Of a stretch of 40,529 bases of DNA, positions 30,134 through 38,691 are shown piece after piece. The notes under the pieces are model-generated. The model was given only the letters and a program-made list of their open reading frames with translations, was not told the DNA's origin and did no database searches. This DNA comes from Bog-159 sp035541265 (GTDB taxonomy: Bacteria; Acidobacteriota; Terriglobia; Bryobacterales; Bryobacteraceae). Made by a program: the position numbers and the translations under genes. Every line of letters starts with the position of its first letter. Position 1 is the stretch's first letter. The stretch is from assembly GCA_035541265.1 (NCBI GenBank), contig DATKNQ010000211.1, forward strand, positions 1 to 40,529. The letters are read 5' to 3'.

Positions 30134-30925
30134 CTATCGCAAGTGGCGATCGCGCAGATATTGCAGAAGGGACTCGGGATTATCGGTGATGATCCCATCG
30201 GCATGCGCGGCGATCAGGCGTTTCCAGTCGCGCGGACGATTGGCGGTCCAGGCCAGAACCTGCAGTCCGGCGGTGTGGGCCACCAGCACCTGCCGCGGCG
30301 TGACTAGTGCATGGTAAGGCGCCACGATGCCGGCGCCCGCCTGGTGCGCAATCGCCGCGAGACTCTTCGGGCGCCCTACGTACAGCGCTCCCAGCCGGAG
30401 GGCGGGCGCCAACTTCCGCATGGCGTGCAGTACGCGAAAATCAAAGGACTGCACCATCACGCTCGGTTCCAGCCGGCGCCGCCGGATGGTTTCCCACACC
30501 AGTTCGGCAAAATGTTGCGGGGCGGGGGACCAGGCGGGATGCTCCGGGGAGGATTTGATTTCGATGTTGAACAGGAAATGGCCGCGGTCCGATAACGCCA
30601 GCACTTCGTCGAGCGTAGGGATGCGCGCGCCCGGAACGGGCTTTTGCCGGCGAAAACGTGGATTGCGTAAGGTGCCGCAGTCCCAGCGCCGCACTTCTTC
30701 GAGGGTGCATTCGCGAATCAGGCGCGGCCCCTCTGGCGCGCGGCAGATGGCGCGATTCAGCTTGGGGTCGTGCGAGACTACCACCACGTCGTCGCGTGTG
30801 ACGGCCACATCCAGTTCGATAGCGTCGGCGCCGCAGCCGATGGCGTATTCGAAAGCCGGCAGCGTGTTCTCCGGCAGCACGGCCCGGGCGCCGCGATGGC
30901 CATGAACTAGGATCGCGCGCTCCAC
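30134..30925 (-). CDS. Glycerophosphodiester phosphodiesterase (GDPD)
   Basis: The 263-residue TIM-barrel protein has the catalytic pattern of the family: HGHRGARAVLPENTLPAF (His and Glu ligands), GADAIELDVAVTRDDVVVVS with HD (metal ligands Glu and Asp and the second His), then LFNIEIKS and ADGIITDNPE near the C-terminus. It hydrolyses glycerophosphodiesters to glycerol 3-phosphate and an alcohol, probably in the cytosol as there is no signal peptide. The start is GTG at 30925, chosen because TATTCT (30933-30938) stands exactly 7 nt upstream. TTGGGC lies 17 nt further up. It is divergent from the isomerase-like gene. Confidence 0.9.
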   Translation of the reverse strand: MERAILVHGHRGARAVLPENTLPAFEYAIGCGADAIELDVAVTRDDVVVVSHDPKLNRAICRAPEGPRLIRECTLEEVRRWDCGTLRNPRFRRQKPVPGARIPTLDEVLALSDRGHFLFNIEIKSSPEHPAWSPAPQHFAELVWETIRRRRLEPSVMVQSFDFRVLHAMRKLAPALRLGALYVGRPKSLAAIAHQAGAGIVAPYHALVTPRQVLVAHTAGLQVLAWTANRPRDWKRLIAAHADGIITDNPESLLQYLRDRHLR

Positions 30926-30966
30926 TCGATTTAGAATAACCTTTTAGGAACCCGAGCCCAACGCGC

Positions 30967-31851
30967 GTGGATCTCACCCGAAGAGCATTCGCCATCGCCG
31001 GCGGCGCCGCCCTGCAACTGGCCGGGCAGACACCGCGCGCGATGCCCACCATCTGCCTGTTTTCGAAGCCGCTCATCAAGATTCACTACGCGGATTTGGG
31101 GGGCGTTCTCAAAGATCTGGGCTTTGACGGATGCGACCTTACGGTGCGGCCGGGCGGGCACGTCGAGCCGGCGCTTTCGGCGGCCGATCTGTACCGCGCG
31201 GTGGAAGCCATTCGGGCCGAGGGCGTCGAGATCCCCATGATCACGACCGCCTTCGTCACTCCGAACGATCCGTACATTCGCAACGTGCTGGCGCTTTGCG
31301 GGCGCATGCAGGTGCCGTTGTTCAAGTTGGGCTACTGGAAATACGGACCGGCCGATTCCATCGAGTCCCGCGTCGCCGAAGTGCGCCGCGACGTGGCCGG
31401 GCTGGCGGCGCTGGGGCGGGCTTATGGCATGGCCGCGGGATTCCACAATCATTCTGGCGACTACGTGGGCGAAGCCGTCTGGGACGCGCGCACCGTGCTC
31501 GAGGGCCTGGACCCGAATTGGATCGGCTACTATTTCGATGCCTGTCACGCGACCGCCGAGGGCGGCGTAGCCGGCTGGAACATCGCCCTGCGCCTGGCGC
31601 TGCCGCGCATCAAGATGGTCGCGCTGAAGGATTTTTATTGGGCGAAGGCCGGTGGCCAGTGGAGCATGCAAATGTGCCCGCTGGGTGAAGGCATGGTGAA
31701 CTGGGCGGAGGTCTTCCGCATGCTTGCCGAGGCGCGCTTCAGCGGACCGGTATCGCTGCACATGGAGTACGAGCCCAAGGACGCGCTGGCGGCCATCGCC
31801 CGCGATCTGGCGTTCGTGAAAAAGCACTTGGCCTCGGCGTACGGTAGTTAA
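30967..31851 (+). CDS. Secreted TIM-barrel sugar isomerase/epimerase-like protein
   Basis: The 294-residue protein starts at GTG 30967 and opens with a twin-arginine-type signal (LTRRAFAIAGGAALQLA). The barrel follows with KDLGFDGCDLTVRPGGHVEP, FHNHSGDYVG, YYFDACHATAEGG and LKDFYWAK, the metal and substrate residues of the xylose isomerase-like (AP endonuclease 2) family, and SLHMEYEP at the end. It likely interconverts or cleaves a sugar outside the cytoplasm; the substrate is unknown. AGGA lies 24 nt upstream, too far for a clear ribosome-binding site. It lies between the GDPD gene and aroB, which suggests no shared pathway. Confidence 0.85.
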   Translation: MDLTRRAFAIAGGAALQLAGQTPRAMPTICLFSKPLIKIHYADLGGVLKDLGFDGCDLTVRPGGHVEPALSAADLYRAVEAIRAEGVEIPMITTAFVTPNDPYIRNVLALCGRMQVPLFKLGYWKYGPADSIESRVAEVRRDVAGLAALGRAYGMAAGFHNHSGDYVGEAVWDARTVLEGLDPNWIGYYFDACHATAEGGVAGWNIALRLALPRIKMVALKDFYWAKAGGQWSMQMCPLGEGMVNWAEVFRMLAEARFSGPVSLHMEYEPKDALAAIARDLAFVKKHLASAYGS

Positions 31852-31996
31852 GCTCTCTTGCGTAGGCACGCCGCGGCATTTCAGCCCCGGGCTATTCCAT
31901 TGTGTTGAGGCACCAAGGTCGGAGGTGAGGTCGGTGGCATATGCACTGTAGAAGATTCTGCGCGATTCTCTGAAGCACGCATGGTAAAACGACAGT
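31852..31996. other. 145 bp intergenic region before aroB
   Basis: I see no gene, tRNA or terminator in this 145 bp. It ends with TAAAAC (31985-31990), 6 nt before the aroB ATG, and has no ribosome-binding site, so a promoter is plausible at its right end. Confidence 0.4.
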
Positions 31997-33070
31997 ATGC
32001 CCACCTTCCGAGTCGATACGCCGCCTGCGGGCTATGACGCGATCGTCGAGCGCGGCATCATCGGGCAGACCGCGCGTTATATTCCGGCGAAGACTGGAAA
32101 AATATTTGTAGTCTCCACCGAAGACGTATGGCATCATCAGTGCTCGCGCATTGAGCAAGCTCTGTCGAGTGTGCCGCATGAAGTGTTATTCCTGCCCGGC
32201 GGCGAGGATCAGAAGCGCATCGCGCCCGTGGAACGGCTGGCCGAGGAGATGGTGCACCGCGGCGGCGACCGGTCGAGTGTGGTGATCGCCTATGGCGGCG
32301 GCATCGTCACCGACATGGCCGGCTTCCTGGCGGCTATTTTCATGCGCGGCATTCCCGTTTTACAGATCCCCACCACGCTGCTGGCGCAGGTGGATGCGGC
32401 GATCGGCGGCAAGACCGGCGTGAATTTGCGGGTAGGCAAGAACCTGATTGGCTCCTTCCACCAGCCGCTGGCCGTGCTGATCGACGCTGCCGTGCTCGAC
32501 ACGCTGCCGGAGCGCGAGTATCGTGCGGGACTCTACGAGATTGTGAAGGCCGGCGTGATCCGCAGCGAGCCGCTGTTCCGCTTCCTCGCCGACGAAAGCG
32601 CCGCGGTGCTCGCGCGGAAGCCGGCGGCGGTCGACCGCATCATTGCCGATGCTGTGGCGATCAAGGCGGAAGTGGTTTCGGCGGATGAACGCGAAGGCGG
32701 GTTGCGGCGCATCTTGAATTTCGGCCACACCTTCGGCCACGCATTGGAAGCCGAGACGGATTACGTGCGCTTCCTGCACGGCGAGGCCGTAGCGTTCGGG
32801 ATGCGCGCGGCGGTCTACCTGGCACAGTCCACCGGACATCTGTCCGCGGAGGATTCGGTGGATATCCTGGATGCGATTCGCCTGTATGGGCCGATCCCGC
32901 CGCTCGACGGCATTTCCGCCGAACGATTGCTGGCGCGCCTCGGGAGCGACAAGAAGACCATCCAGGGCCGCGTGCATTTTGTGCTGCCGCAGCGTATCGG
33001 CGAGGTAACGGTGGCCGCCGGCATCTCGGATGCGCTGGCACTCGCTGCCATCCAGGCCGCGCTGGCATGA
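31997..33070 (+). CDS. aroB: 3-dehydroquinate synthase AroB
   Basis: The 357-residue protein has all the family motifs: AYGGGIVTDMAGFLAA (NAD binding), MRGIPVLQIPTTLLAQVDAA, GGKTGVN and GSFHQP, then the zinc ligands in RILNFGHTFGHALE and LHGEAVAFGM, and GSDKKTIQGR near the end. It makes 3-dehydroquinate from DAHP in the shikimate pathway. The start MPTFRVDTPPAGYDA is normal for the family. The TGA overlaps the ubiE ATG (ATGA), so the two are coupled. Shikimate supplies chorismate, the menaquinone precursor, which links it to the next gene. Confidence 0.97.
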   Translation: MPTFRVDTPPAGYDAIVERGIIGQTARYIPAKTGKIFVVSTEDVWHHQCSRIEQALSSVPHEVLFLPGGEDQKRIAPVERLAEEMVHRGGDRSSVVIAYGGGIVTDMAGFLAAIFMRGIPVLQIPTTLLAQVDAAIGGKTGVNLRVGKNLIGSFHQPLAVLIDAAVLDTLPEREYRAGLYEIVKAGVIRSEPLFRFLADESAAVLARKPAAVDRIIADAVAIKAEVVSADEREGGLRRILNFGHTFGHALEAETDYVRFLHGEAVAFGMRAAVYLAQSTGHLSAEDSVDILDAIRLYGPIPPLDGISAERLLARLGSDKKTIQGRVHFVLPQRIGEVTVAAGISDALALAAIQAALA

Positions 33071-33792
33071 CGGGCACCACCCCGGAAGGCGCGCACACCG
33101 AGCAGGAAGCGGCGGCGTGGGTGCGGTCCATGTTCGGGCGCGTGGCGCATCGTTACGACCTGGCCAATCATCTGCTCTCGTTCAACATCGATCGATACTG
33201 GCGGGCCCACACCGCCGCGCGGGTGCGGGATGTGTTGGCGCGTCCGGATGCGCGCGTGTTGGACATCTGCTGCGGCACGGGCGACCTGGTGCGGGCGCTT
33301 CAGCGCGCCCGGTCCGACGGTCCGCCGGTGATGGGTTCGGATTTCTGCCATCCGATGCTGGTCGCCGCGCGTGCCAAAGTTGGGGCGGGGAACTTGTTCG
33401 AATCCGACGCGCTGCGTCTGCCCCTGGCGGATGGCTCGCTCGATCTGCTGACGGTGGCCTTCGGATTTCGCAACCTGGCGAATTACGACGCCGGACTACG
33501 CGAGATGCGGCGCGTGCTGCGCAGCGGGGGAACCGCCGCGATTCTGGAGTTTTCCCAGCCGCCCAATGCGCTGTTCGGCGCGCTGTACAACTTCTATTCG
33601 CGGCGCGTGCTGCCGGCCATCGGCGGTGCGCTATCGGGATCGCGCGATGCGTACACCTATCTGCCGGAATCCGTGCGCAGATTTCCGTCGCCGGACGAAC
33701 TGGCCGCCATGATGCGCGCCGCCGGCTTTGCGCGCGTGGAGTTCGAGCGGCTCACGGGCGGCATCGTGGCGCTGCATCTGGGACGGGCTTAG
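33067..33792 (+). CDS. ubiE: Demethylmenaquinone/ubiquinone methyltransferase UbiE/MenG
   Basis: The 241-residue class I SAM methyltransferase has VRSMFGRVAHRYDLANHLLS at its N-terminus, the SAM-binding loop VLDICCGTGDLV near 69-80, FGFRNLANYDAGLREMRRVL, and YLPESVRRFPSPDELAAMM, all specific for UbiE/MenG. It methylates the quinone ring in menaquinone synthesis. It follows aroB with a 4 bp overlap. Its 3' end overlaps the convergent TetR gene by 41 bp. Confidence 0.94.
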   Translation: MTGTTPEGAHTEQEAAAWVRSMFGRVAHRYDLANHLLSFNIDRYWRAHTAARVRDVLARPDARVLDICCGTGDLVRALQRARSDGPPVMGSDFCHPMLVAARAKVGAGNLFESDALRLPLADGSLDLLTVAFGFRNLANYDAGLREMRRVLRSGGTAAILEFSQPPNALFGALYNFYSRRVLPAIGGALSGSRDAYTYLPESVRRFPSPDELAAMMRAAGFARVEFERLTGGIVALHLGRA

Positions 33793-34369
33793 GCGCGCCC
33801 GTCAGCGTGCGCGCGCAGAAGCGCAACACCGCCGCCCGCGATCGCCACGGCAACTGGCCGGCATTTGCCAGCTTCGAGATGCCGTGCACGATCGACCATG
33901 CCTGATAGGCAAGCGGCTGCGGATCGCCGGGCGGCATCTGGCCGGCAGCCTGCGCGCCGCGCACGAGTTGAACCAGCGTGCCGAAACAGCGCTCGGCGGC
34001 CGCCGCACACTCCGGGTAGGCTTTCGCTTCCCACGGGGCATCGAACATGGCTGCGAAGTGCTGCGGCCAGCGTAAGGCGAAATCCACGTAGGCCAGCCCG
34101 GCGCGGCGCAGGCGATCGATGGGCTGTGCGCGGGGAGCCGCCCGCTGCATGGCATGCATCAGGCGGCCGAAACCCCCGGTGGCCACCGCCGCCAGCAGTT
34201 CGTCTTTATCGCGGAAGTGCCGGTAGGGCGCGTTGTGCGAGACCCCCGCGCGGCGGGCCGCCTCGCGCAGCGTGAATCCGCGGGGCCCGGTCTCGGCGAT
34301 CAGCTCCACCGCCGCATCCAGCAGCGCTTCCTTGAGATTGCCGTGATGGTACGGGCGTTCCTCCGGCAT
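33752..34369 (-). CDS. TetR-family transcriptional repressor
   Basis: The 205-residue protein has the TetR DNA-binding domain: NLKEALLDAAVELIAETGPR, FTLREAARRAGVSHNAPYRH and FRDKDELLAAVA. The helical C-terminal ligand domain resembles the TetR_C family with WEAKAYPECAAAAERCFGTL. It likely represses the divergent FAD oxidoreductase and itself through the palindromes at 34391-34438. The ATG at 34369 has TATAAC exactly 7 nt upstream (34377-34382) and no Shine-Dalgarno upstream. Its end overlaps ubiE. Confidence 0.92.
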   Translation of the reverse strand: MPEERPYHHGNLKEALLDAAVELIAETGPRGFTLREAARRAGVSHNAPYRHFRDKDELLAAVATGGFGRLMHAMQRAAPRAQPIDRLRRAGLAYVDFALRWPQHFAAMFDAPWEAKAYPECAAAAERCFGTLVQLVRGAQAAGQMPPGDPQPLAYQAWSIVHGISKLANAGQLPWRSRAAVLRFCARTLTGAPKPVPDAAPRCRP

Positions 34370-34390
34370 GTACTTCGTTATACCAAATGA

Positions 34391-34438
34391 ATGTTGACAG
34401 AAGCAACATCGGCGCTATAATGTTGCTGATGTCAACAT
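34391..34438. promoter_or_regulatory. Double TetR operator overlapping a TTGACA-N16-TATAAT promoter
   Basis: Two palindromes ATGTTG-N7-CAACAT lie at 34391-34409 and 34420-34438 with centres 29 bp apart; together they are a 19 bp near-perfect inverted repeat with a 10 bp spacer. Within them, on the plus strand, are TTGACA (34394-34399), 16 nt and TATAAT (34416-34421). The second palindrome covers the predicted transcription start and the ATG at 34429. This is the most promoter-like sequence in the window. Confidence 0.8.
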
Positions 34439-36048
34439 CCACTGTCAGCCGCGAACCGGTTGCCGGCAACGCCGGCACTTCCTACAAACAGCACCCGCCC
34501 GCGGGCGATTTCGACGCCATCGTGATTGGCTCCGGAATGGGCGGATTGGCATCCGCCGCCCTGCTGGCGCGGTATTCCGGGCGGCGCGTGCTGGTGCTCG
34601 AACGGCACTACACCGCCGGCGGATTCACGCATGTCTTCCACCGCCCCGGCTACCATTGGGACGTCGGGGTGCACTACATCGGCCAGATGGCGCCTGGCTC
34701 GCCGAACCGCGCCCTGATCGATCGGATCACCGAAGGGCGTCTGGAATGGAATCCCATGCCGGACGTCTATGACCGCATCGTGATTGCCGGCCGGGCCTAC
34801 GATTTCGTGAGCGGCGCCGCGCGCTTTGAAGAGCGTCTGCGCCAGTACTTTCCGCGCGAGGGCGCGGCCATCCGCCAGTACCTCGCGCACATACACGCGG
34901 CGGCTGGCGCTGGCCGCCTGTACTTCGCCGGGAAGGTCCTGCCCGCGCCGTTGGCGCGCCTCGCCGGACCGCTGCTGGGGCGGAAGTTCCTGGGCTACGC
35001 CGGGCAGACCACCGCCGTGGTCCTCGGCGGCCTCACCCAGGACCGCGAGTTGACCGGCGTGCTCACGGGCCAGTGGGGAGATTACGGCCTGCCGCCGGGG
35101 CAGAGTAGTTTCGGGGTGCACGCCATTGTGGCGGAACATTATCTTGAGGGCGCGTTTTATCCCGTTGGCGGCGCGGCGCGGGTGGCAGAAGCCATCGCTC
35201 CGGTCATCGAACGCGCGGGCGGCCAGATCGTGGTGGGAGCGGAGGTCGAGCAGATCCTGCTGGATGCCCAAAACCGCGCCATCGGCGTGCGCATGATGGA
35301 CGGGCGCGAGATCCGTGCAAGCTTGGTGTTGAGCGATGCGGGAGCCTGGAACACCTATGCTAGGCTGCTGCCGCCCGGGGTGCCAGGCCGCGCGGAAGCC
35401 ATCGCGGAGATCGAGCGTCTTCCACATTCGATGGGGCATATCTGCCTCTACGTGGGATTGCGGCGCGAACCCGGCGAGCCCGAATTCGGCGATACCAACC
35501 TGTGGATCTATCCCGGCCCGGATCACGATGCGAACGTAGCGCACTACCTCGCCGATCCTGGCGCGCCTTTTCCAGCCGTCTTCATTTCGTTCCCGTCCGC
35601 CAAGGATCCGGAATTTGCGCAGCGCCATCCCGGCCGCGCCACCATCGAGGTCGTGGCGCCGGCGGCCTACGCCTGGTTCGAGCGCTGGTCCGGCACGCGC
35701 TGGAAACGCCGCGGCCCGGATTATGATGCCTGCAAGCAACAGCTTGCCGCGCGCCTGCGAGCCGAGCTGGAGCAGCATGTACCGGCGGTGCGGGGCCACA
35801 TCGAGTACTGCGAGCTTTCGACGCCGCTCTCGACCGAGCATTTCGCCAATTCGTCCGGCGGACAGATCTACGGCGCGGCCGCTACACCGGAGCGTTTTCG
35901 CATGCGCGCCTTGAGCCCCCGCACGCCCGTCCGGAATCTGTACCTGACTGGCGCCGATGCGGCCTTGCTGGGCGTCATGGGTGCTTTGTCGGGCGGTACC
36001 CTGGCGGTTTCGGCGATCCTTCGCCGCAATATGATGGCCGCCAAATAG
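34429..36048 (+). CDS. FAD-dependent oxidoreductase of the phytoene desaturase/retinol saturase type
   Basis: I start at the ATG at 34429 (MSTSTVSREP) because the upstream ATGs at 34387 and 34420 lie upstream of or inside the promoter. The 539-residue protein has the FAD-binding VIGSGMGGLASAALLARYSG at ~30-50, VLVLERHYTAGGFTHVF, and a C-terminal FAD motif NLYLTGADAALLGVMGALSG. This layout matches carotenoid isomerase/desaturase and all-trans-retinol saturase-like proteins; the substrate is unknown. It is divergent from the TetR gene, whose operators straddle its start. The next gene (2OG oxygenase) is 20 bp downstream, suggesting co-expression. The mRNA would be leaderless from this ATG. Confidence 0.87.
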   Translation: MSTSTVSREPVAGNAGTSYKQHPPAGDFDAIVIGSGMGGLASAALLARYSGRRVLVLERHYTAGGFTHVFHRPGYHWDVGVHYIGQMAPGSPNRALIDRITEGRLEWNPMPDVYDRIVIAGRAYDFVSGAARFEERLRQYFPREGAAIRQYLAHIHAAAGAGRLYFAGKVLPAPLARLAGPLLGRKFLGYAGQTTAVVLGGLTQDRELTGVLTGQWGDYGLPPGQSSFGVHAIVAEHYLEGAFYPVGGAARVAEAIAPVIERAGGQIVVGAEVEQILLDAQNRAIGVRMMDGREIRASLVLSDAGAWNTYARLLPPGVPGRAEAIAEIERLPHSMGHICLYVGLRREPGEPEFGDTNLWIYPGPDHDANVAHYLADPGAPFPAVFISFPSAKDPEFAQRHPGRATIEVVAPAAYAWFERWSGTRWKRRGPDYDACKQQLAARLRAELEQHVPAVRGHIEYCELSTPLSTEHFANSSGGQIYGAAATPERFRMRALSPRTPVRNLYLTGADAALLGVMGALSGGTLAVSAILRRNMMAAK

Positions 36049-36068
36049 AAGCAGGCTACACTGGGGAG

Positions 36069-36995
36069 GTGTTGGCCCTCGTTCACCCGGATGTCCGCGA
36101 TCACGCCGAAGATCTGAGAGCACAGTTCGCCGCCGCGCAGCCCTTCCGGCACCTGGTGATTGAACAGTTTCTGGATCCGGCGTTCTGCGCTGAATTGGTG
36201 GCGCAGTTCCCGCCGTTCACCGCGGGCGATGCGCGCAACGAACGCGGCGAGCAGGGCGGCAAATCGGTTATGCCGCACATCGCGCGCGTGGGCGAGCCAT
36301 ACAAACAGTTCGACCGCCTGATGCGCGATCGCGAGTTCCTGGCGCTGATCGGCCGTATCACCGGCATCGAAGGTCTGCTCTACGACGAAGACTACATCGG
36401 CGGCGGTACGCACGAAAACCGCGACGGCCAGGAACTCGATTCGCATGTGGACTTCAACTACCATCCGCGCCTCGGCTGGCATCGCCGGCTGAACCTGATT
36501 GTTTTCCTTAACCCCGAGTGGGATGCGTCGTGGGGCGGCTGCCTGGAACTGCTGCGCGAGCCGTCGGACGAGAGCCCCGCATGCTCGGTCGTGCCGCTGG
36601 CGAACCGCGCCGTGATCTTCGAAACAACCGAATCGTCGTGGCACGGCTTCCGCGTGATCCACACGCCGCCGGCCCGCGCGATCTCGCGCAAGTCGCTGGC
36701 TGTCTACTTCTACAGCCACGACCGCCCGAAGAACGAGATCGCGCCGTCACACGGCACATACTATTTCCAGCGGCCCTTGCCGGGTCACATCCGCGCAGGC
36801 TACACCTTACAGGAAGAAGACGTGGCGGAGTTGCGCAAGCTGCTGGCCAGGCGGGACGGCCACATCGGGTTTCTGTACGAGCGGGAAACCGAATTCTCGA
36901 CCATGATGAACGGCATTAATAAGTGGCCGGCGTTCCGGCTGGCGAGAGCGTTGATCTGGCCCGCGCGTGTTTTGAAACGGGCGGTTGGCAAGTAG
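36069..36995 (+). CDS. 2OG-Fe(II) dioxygenase
   Basis: The ~308-residue protein has the HxD...H...R iron and 2-oxoglutarate set: His126 and Asp128 in SHVDFNYH, His192 in SSWHGFRV, and Arg207 in ISRKSLAVYFYS. The jelly-roll strands surround NLIVFLNPEWDASWGGCLEL. Such enzymes hydroxylate small molecules, peptides or lipids. It lies 20 bp after the FAD oxidoreductase, so a joint tailoring pathway is plausible. The start is unclear: GTG at 36069 touches GGGGAGG, and TTG at 36072 is also possible. Confidence 0.85.
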   Translation: MLALVHPDVRDHAEDLRAQFAAAQPFRHLVIEQFLDPAFCAELVAQFPPFTAGDARNERGEQGGKSVMPHIARVGEPYKQFDRLMRDREFLALIGRITGIEGLLYDEDYIGGGTHENRDGQELDSHVDFNYHPRLGWHRRLNLIVFLNPEWDASWGGCLELLREPSDESPACSVVPLANRAVIFETTESSWHGFRVIHTPPARAISRKSLAVYFYSHDRPKNEIAPSHGTYYFQRPLPGHIRAGYTLQEEDVAELRKLLARRDGHIGFLYERETEFSTMMNGINKWPAFRLARALIWPARVLKRAVGK

Positions 36996-37001
36996 CGGCT
37001 G

Positions 37002-38616
37002 CTAACGCAGGTCTGGAAAGTCCTCCTCGCGAAACTCGGTGCCGCCCTCCCGCGACCCGAGAGCACGCAGCTCGACGCGGCGAATTTTACCAGAAATCGT
37101 CTTGGGCAGCTCCGCAAATTCCAAGCGGCGGATGCGCTTGTAGGACGCCACGTTTTGCCGTACGAACTGGAGAATATCGCGTGCCAGGTCAGGTCCCGCA
37201 GTGTGACCCGCGGCCAGTAGCACGAACGCCTTCGGGACGGTGTGGCGCACCGGATCCGGCGTCGCGACTACGGCCGCTTCCGCCACTGCGGGATGCCGCA
37301 CCAGCACGCTTTCTAGCTCAAACGGGCTGATGCGGTAGTCCGAAGATTTGAACACATCGTCGGCGCGCCCGATGTAAGTGATGTAACCCTGCTCGTCGCG
37401 TGATGCCAAGTCGCTCGTGTGGTAGTAGCCGGATTCGGCGCCGCAGGCAGGCATCAGTCCCATAGGCTGCGCGGAAAGGTCCAGGCAGATTTCTCCGTTG
37501 TCCAGCAGTTCTACTCGATAACCAGGCAGCGGCCTTCCCATCGACCCCGTCTTGATCGGCTGCCCCGGCGAGTTGCCTACGATCGCGGTGGTTTCCGTCT
37601 GGCCGTAGGCATCGCGAATTGTCACTCCCCAGGCTGCCTCGACCCGCTCAATCACCTCGGCATTCAGCGGCTCACCGGCGGATACCACGTCGCGCAACCG
37701 GACCGTATAATCCGCCAGTTTCTCCTGCACGAGCATCCGCCAGACCGTGGGCGGAGCGCACAACGTCCTAATGGGCTTCGAGGCCAGCATCGCCAGCACG
37801 GCCTTTGCATCGAAGCGGGAGTAGTTATACGTGAACACCGTGGCACCCGCATTCCACGGCGCGAACCAACTGCTCCAGGCGTGCTTAGCCCATCCTGGCG
37901 AGCTGATGTTCCAGTGTACATCGCCGGGTTCGAGGCCTATCCAGTACATGGTCGACAAGTGCCCTACCGGATAGCTCTGATGCGAATGTTGTACGAGCTT
38001 GGGCTTGGCGGTCGTCCCCGACGTGAAATACAGCAGCAGCGGATCGGTCGCGCGCGTGATGCCGTCGGGCGTGAATTCCGCGCCGCGCGGTTCGAAGCGC
38101 TGCCATTCCGGCGCATCGCCGCCCACGCAGATGCGTGTGTAACTGCCGCCGATCGGTGCAAACTTCGCGGTCTGCGCGGCGCCCGCCACCACGTGCCGCA
38201 CTTCGCCGCGTTCGAAGCGATCGCGCAGGTCCTCGACGCCCAGCAGCGTGGAGGCCGGAATCACCACCGCGCCGAGCTTGCACGCCCCCCAGCAGCATCT
38301 CCCACAGGGCCACCTCGTTCGCCAGCATCAGCAACAGACGGTCGCCGCGCCGTACACCCGCATCTTGCAGGAATCGCGCGGTTGCACTGGAACGTTGTGA
38401 CAACTCCGCGAAACTCAACCTGGCTTCGGCACCGGACTCTTCGACCACCCACAGGGCCGTGCGCGCATTGCCACGCGCCATGTGATCGAAATAATCCAGC
38501 GCCCAATTGAACCGGTCGAGCTTCGGCCACCGGAAGTGCCGATAGGCATACTCGTAATCGTTGCGATGCGTCAGCAGGAAATCGCGCGCTTTCAGAAACT
38601 CCGCCGCGTCACTCAT
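37002..38616 (-). pseudogene. Acyl-CoA synthetase, split by one-base frameshift in a C6 run
   Basis: Minus-strand translation from the ATG at 38616 gives the N-terminal part up to LANEVALWEMLLGG. The remaining part begins in another frame with VVIPASTLLGVEDLRDRF. The two join naturally as LLGACKLGAVVIPAS if one G is removed from the run of six at 38290-38285, so a single inserted base breaks the frame. The adenylate-forming motifs are intact: FTSGTTAKPKLV, with Ala where Gly is usual, then DAYGQTETTAIVGNSPGQP, GYYHTSDLASRDEQGYI and PKTISGKIRRVELR. The whole is the usual ~540 residues of an acetyl/medium-chain acyl-CoA synthetase. Cloning or sequencing error is as likely as true inactivation. 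It diverges from the MFS gene. Confidence 0.85.
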
Positions 38617-38691
38617 AGGAATACCGATGCCAGCTATTCAATTTACACCGGCGCTGGCCCGCTCGAATCTGTGATACAGTCGGGCCTTGCC
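38617..38691. other. Divergent spacer between the acyl-CoA synthetase and MFS genes
   Basis: This 75 bp spacer carries TACAGT-like sequence 11 nt before the MFS ATG and no strong ribosome-binding site. No palindrome stands out. It must hold promoters for both divergent genes, but I cannot place them. Confidence 0.3.

Noticed and set aside
31852..31996. Possible tRNA or small RNA before aroB
   Set aside because: No cloverleaf or strong hairpin found by eye.
34387..34428. Earlier ATGs (34387, 34420) as start of the FAD oxidoreductase
   Set aside because: Both lie upstream of the predicted transcription start, in the TTGACA/TATAAT promoter and its operators.
34432..36123. Long minus-strand frame (563 codons)
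   Set aside because: Antisense to the FAD oxidoreductase, same reason.
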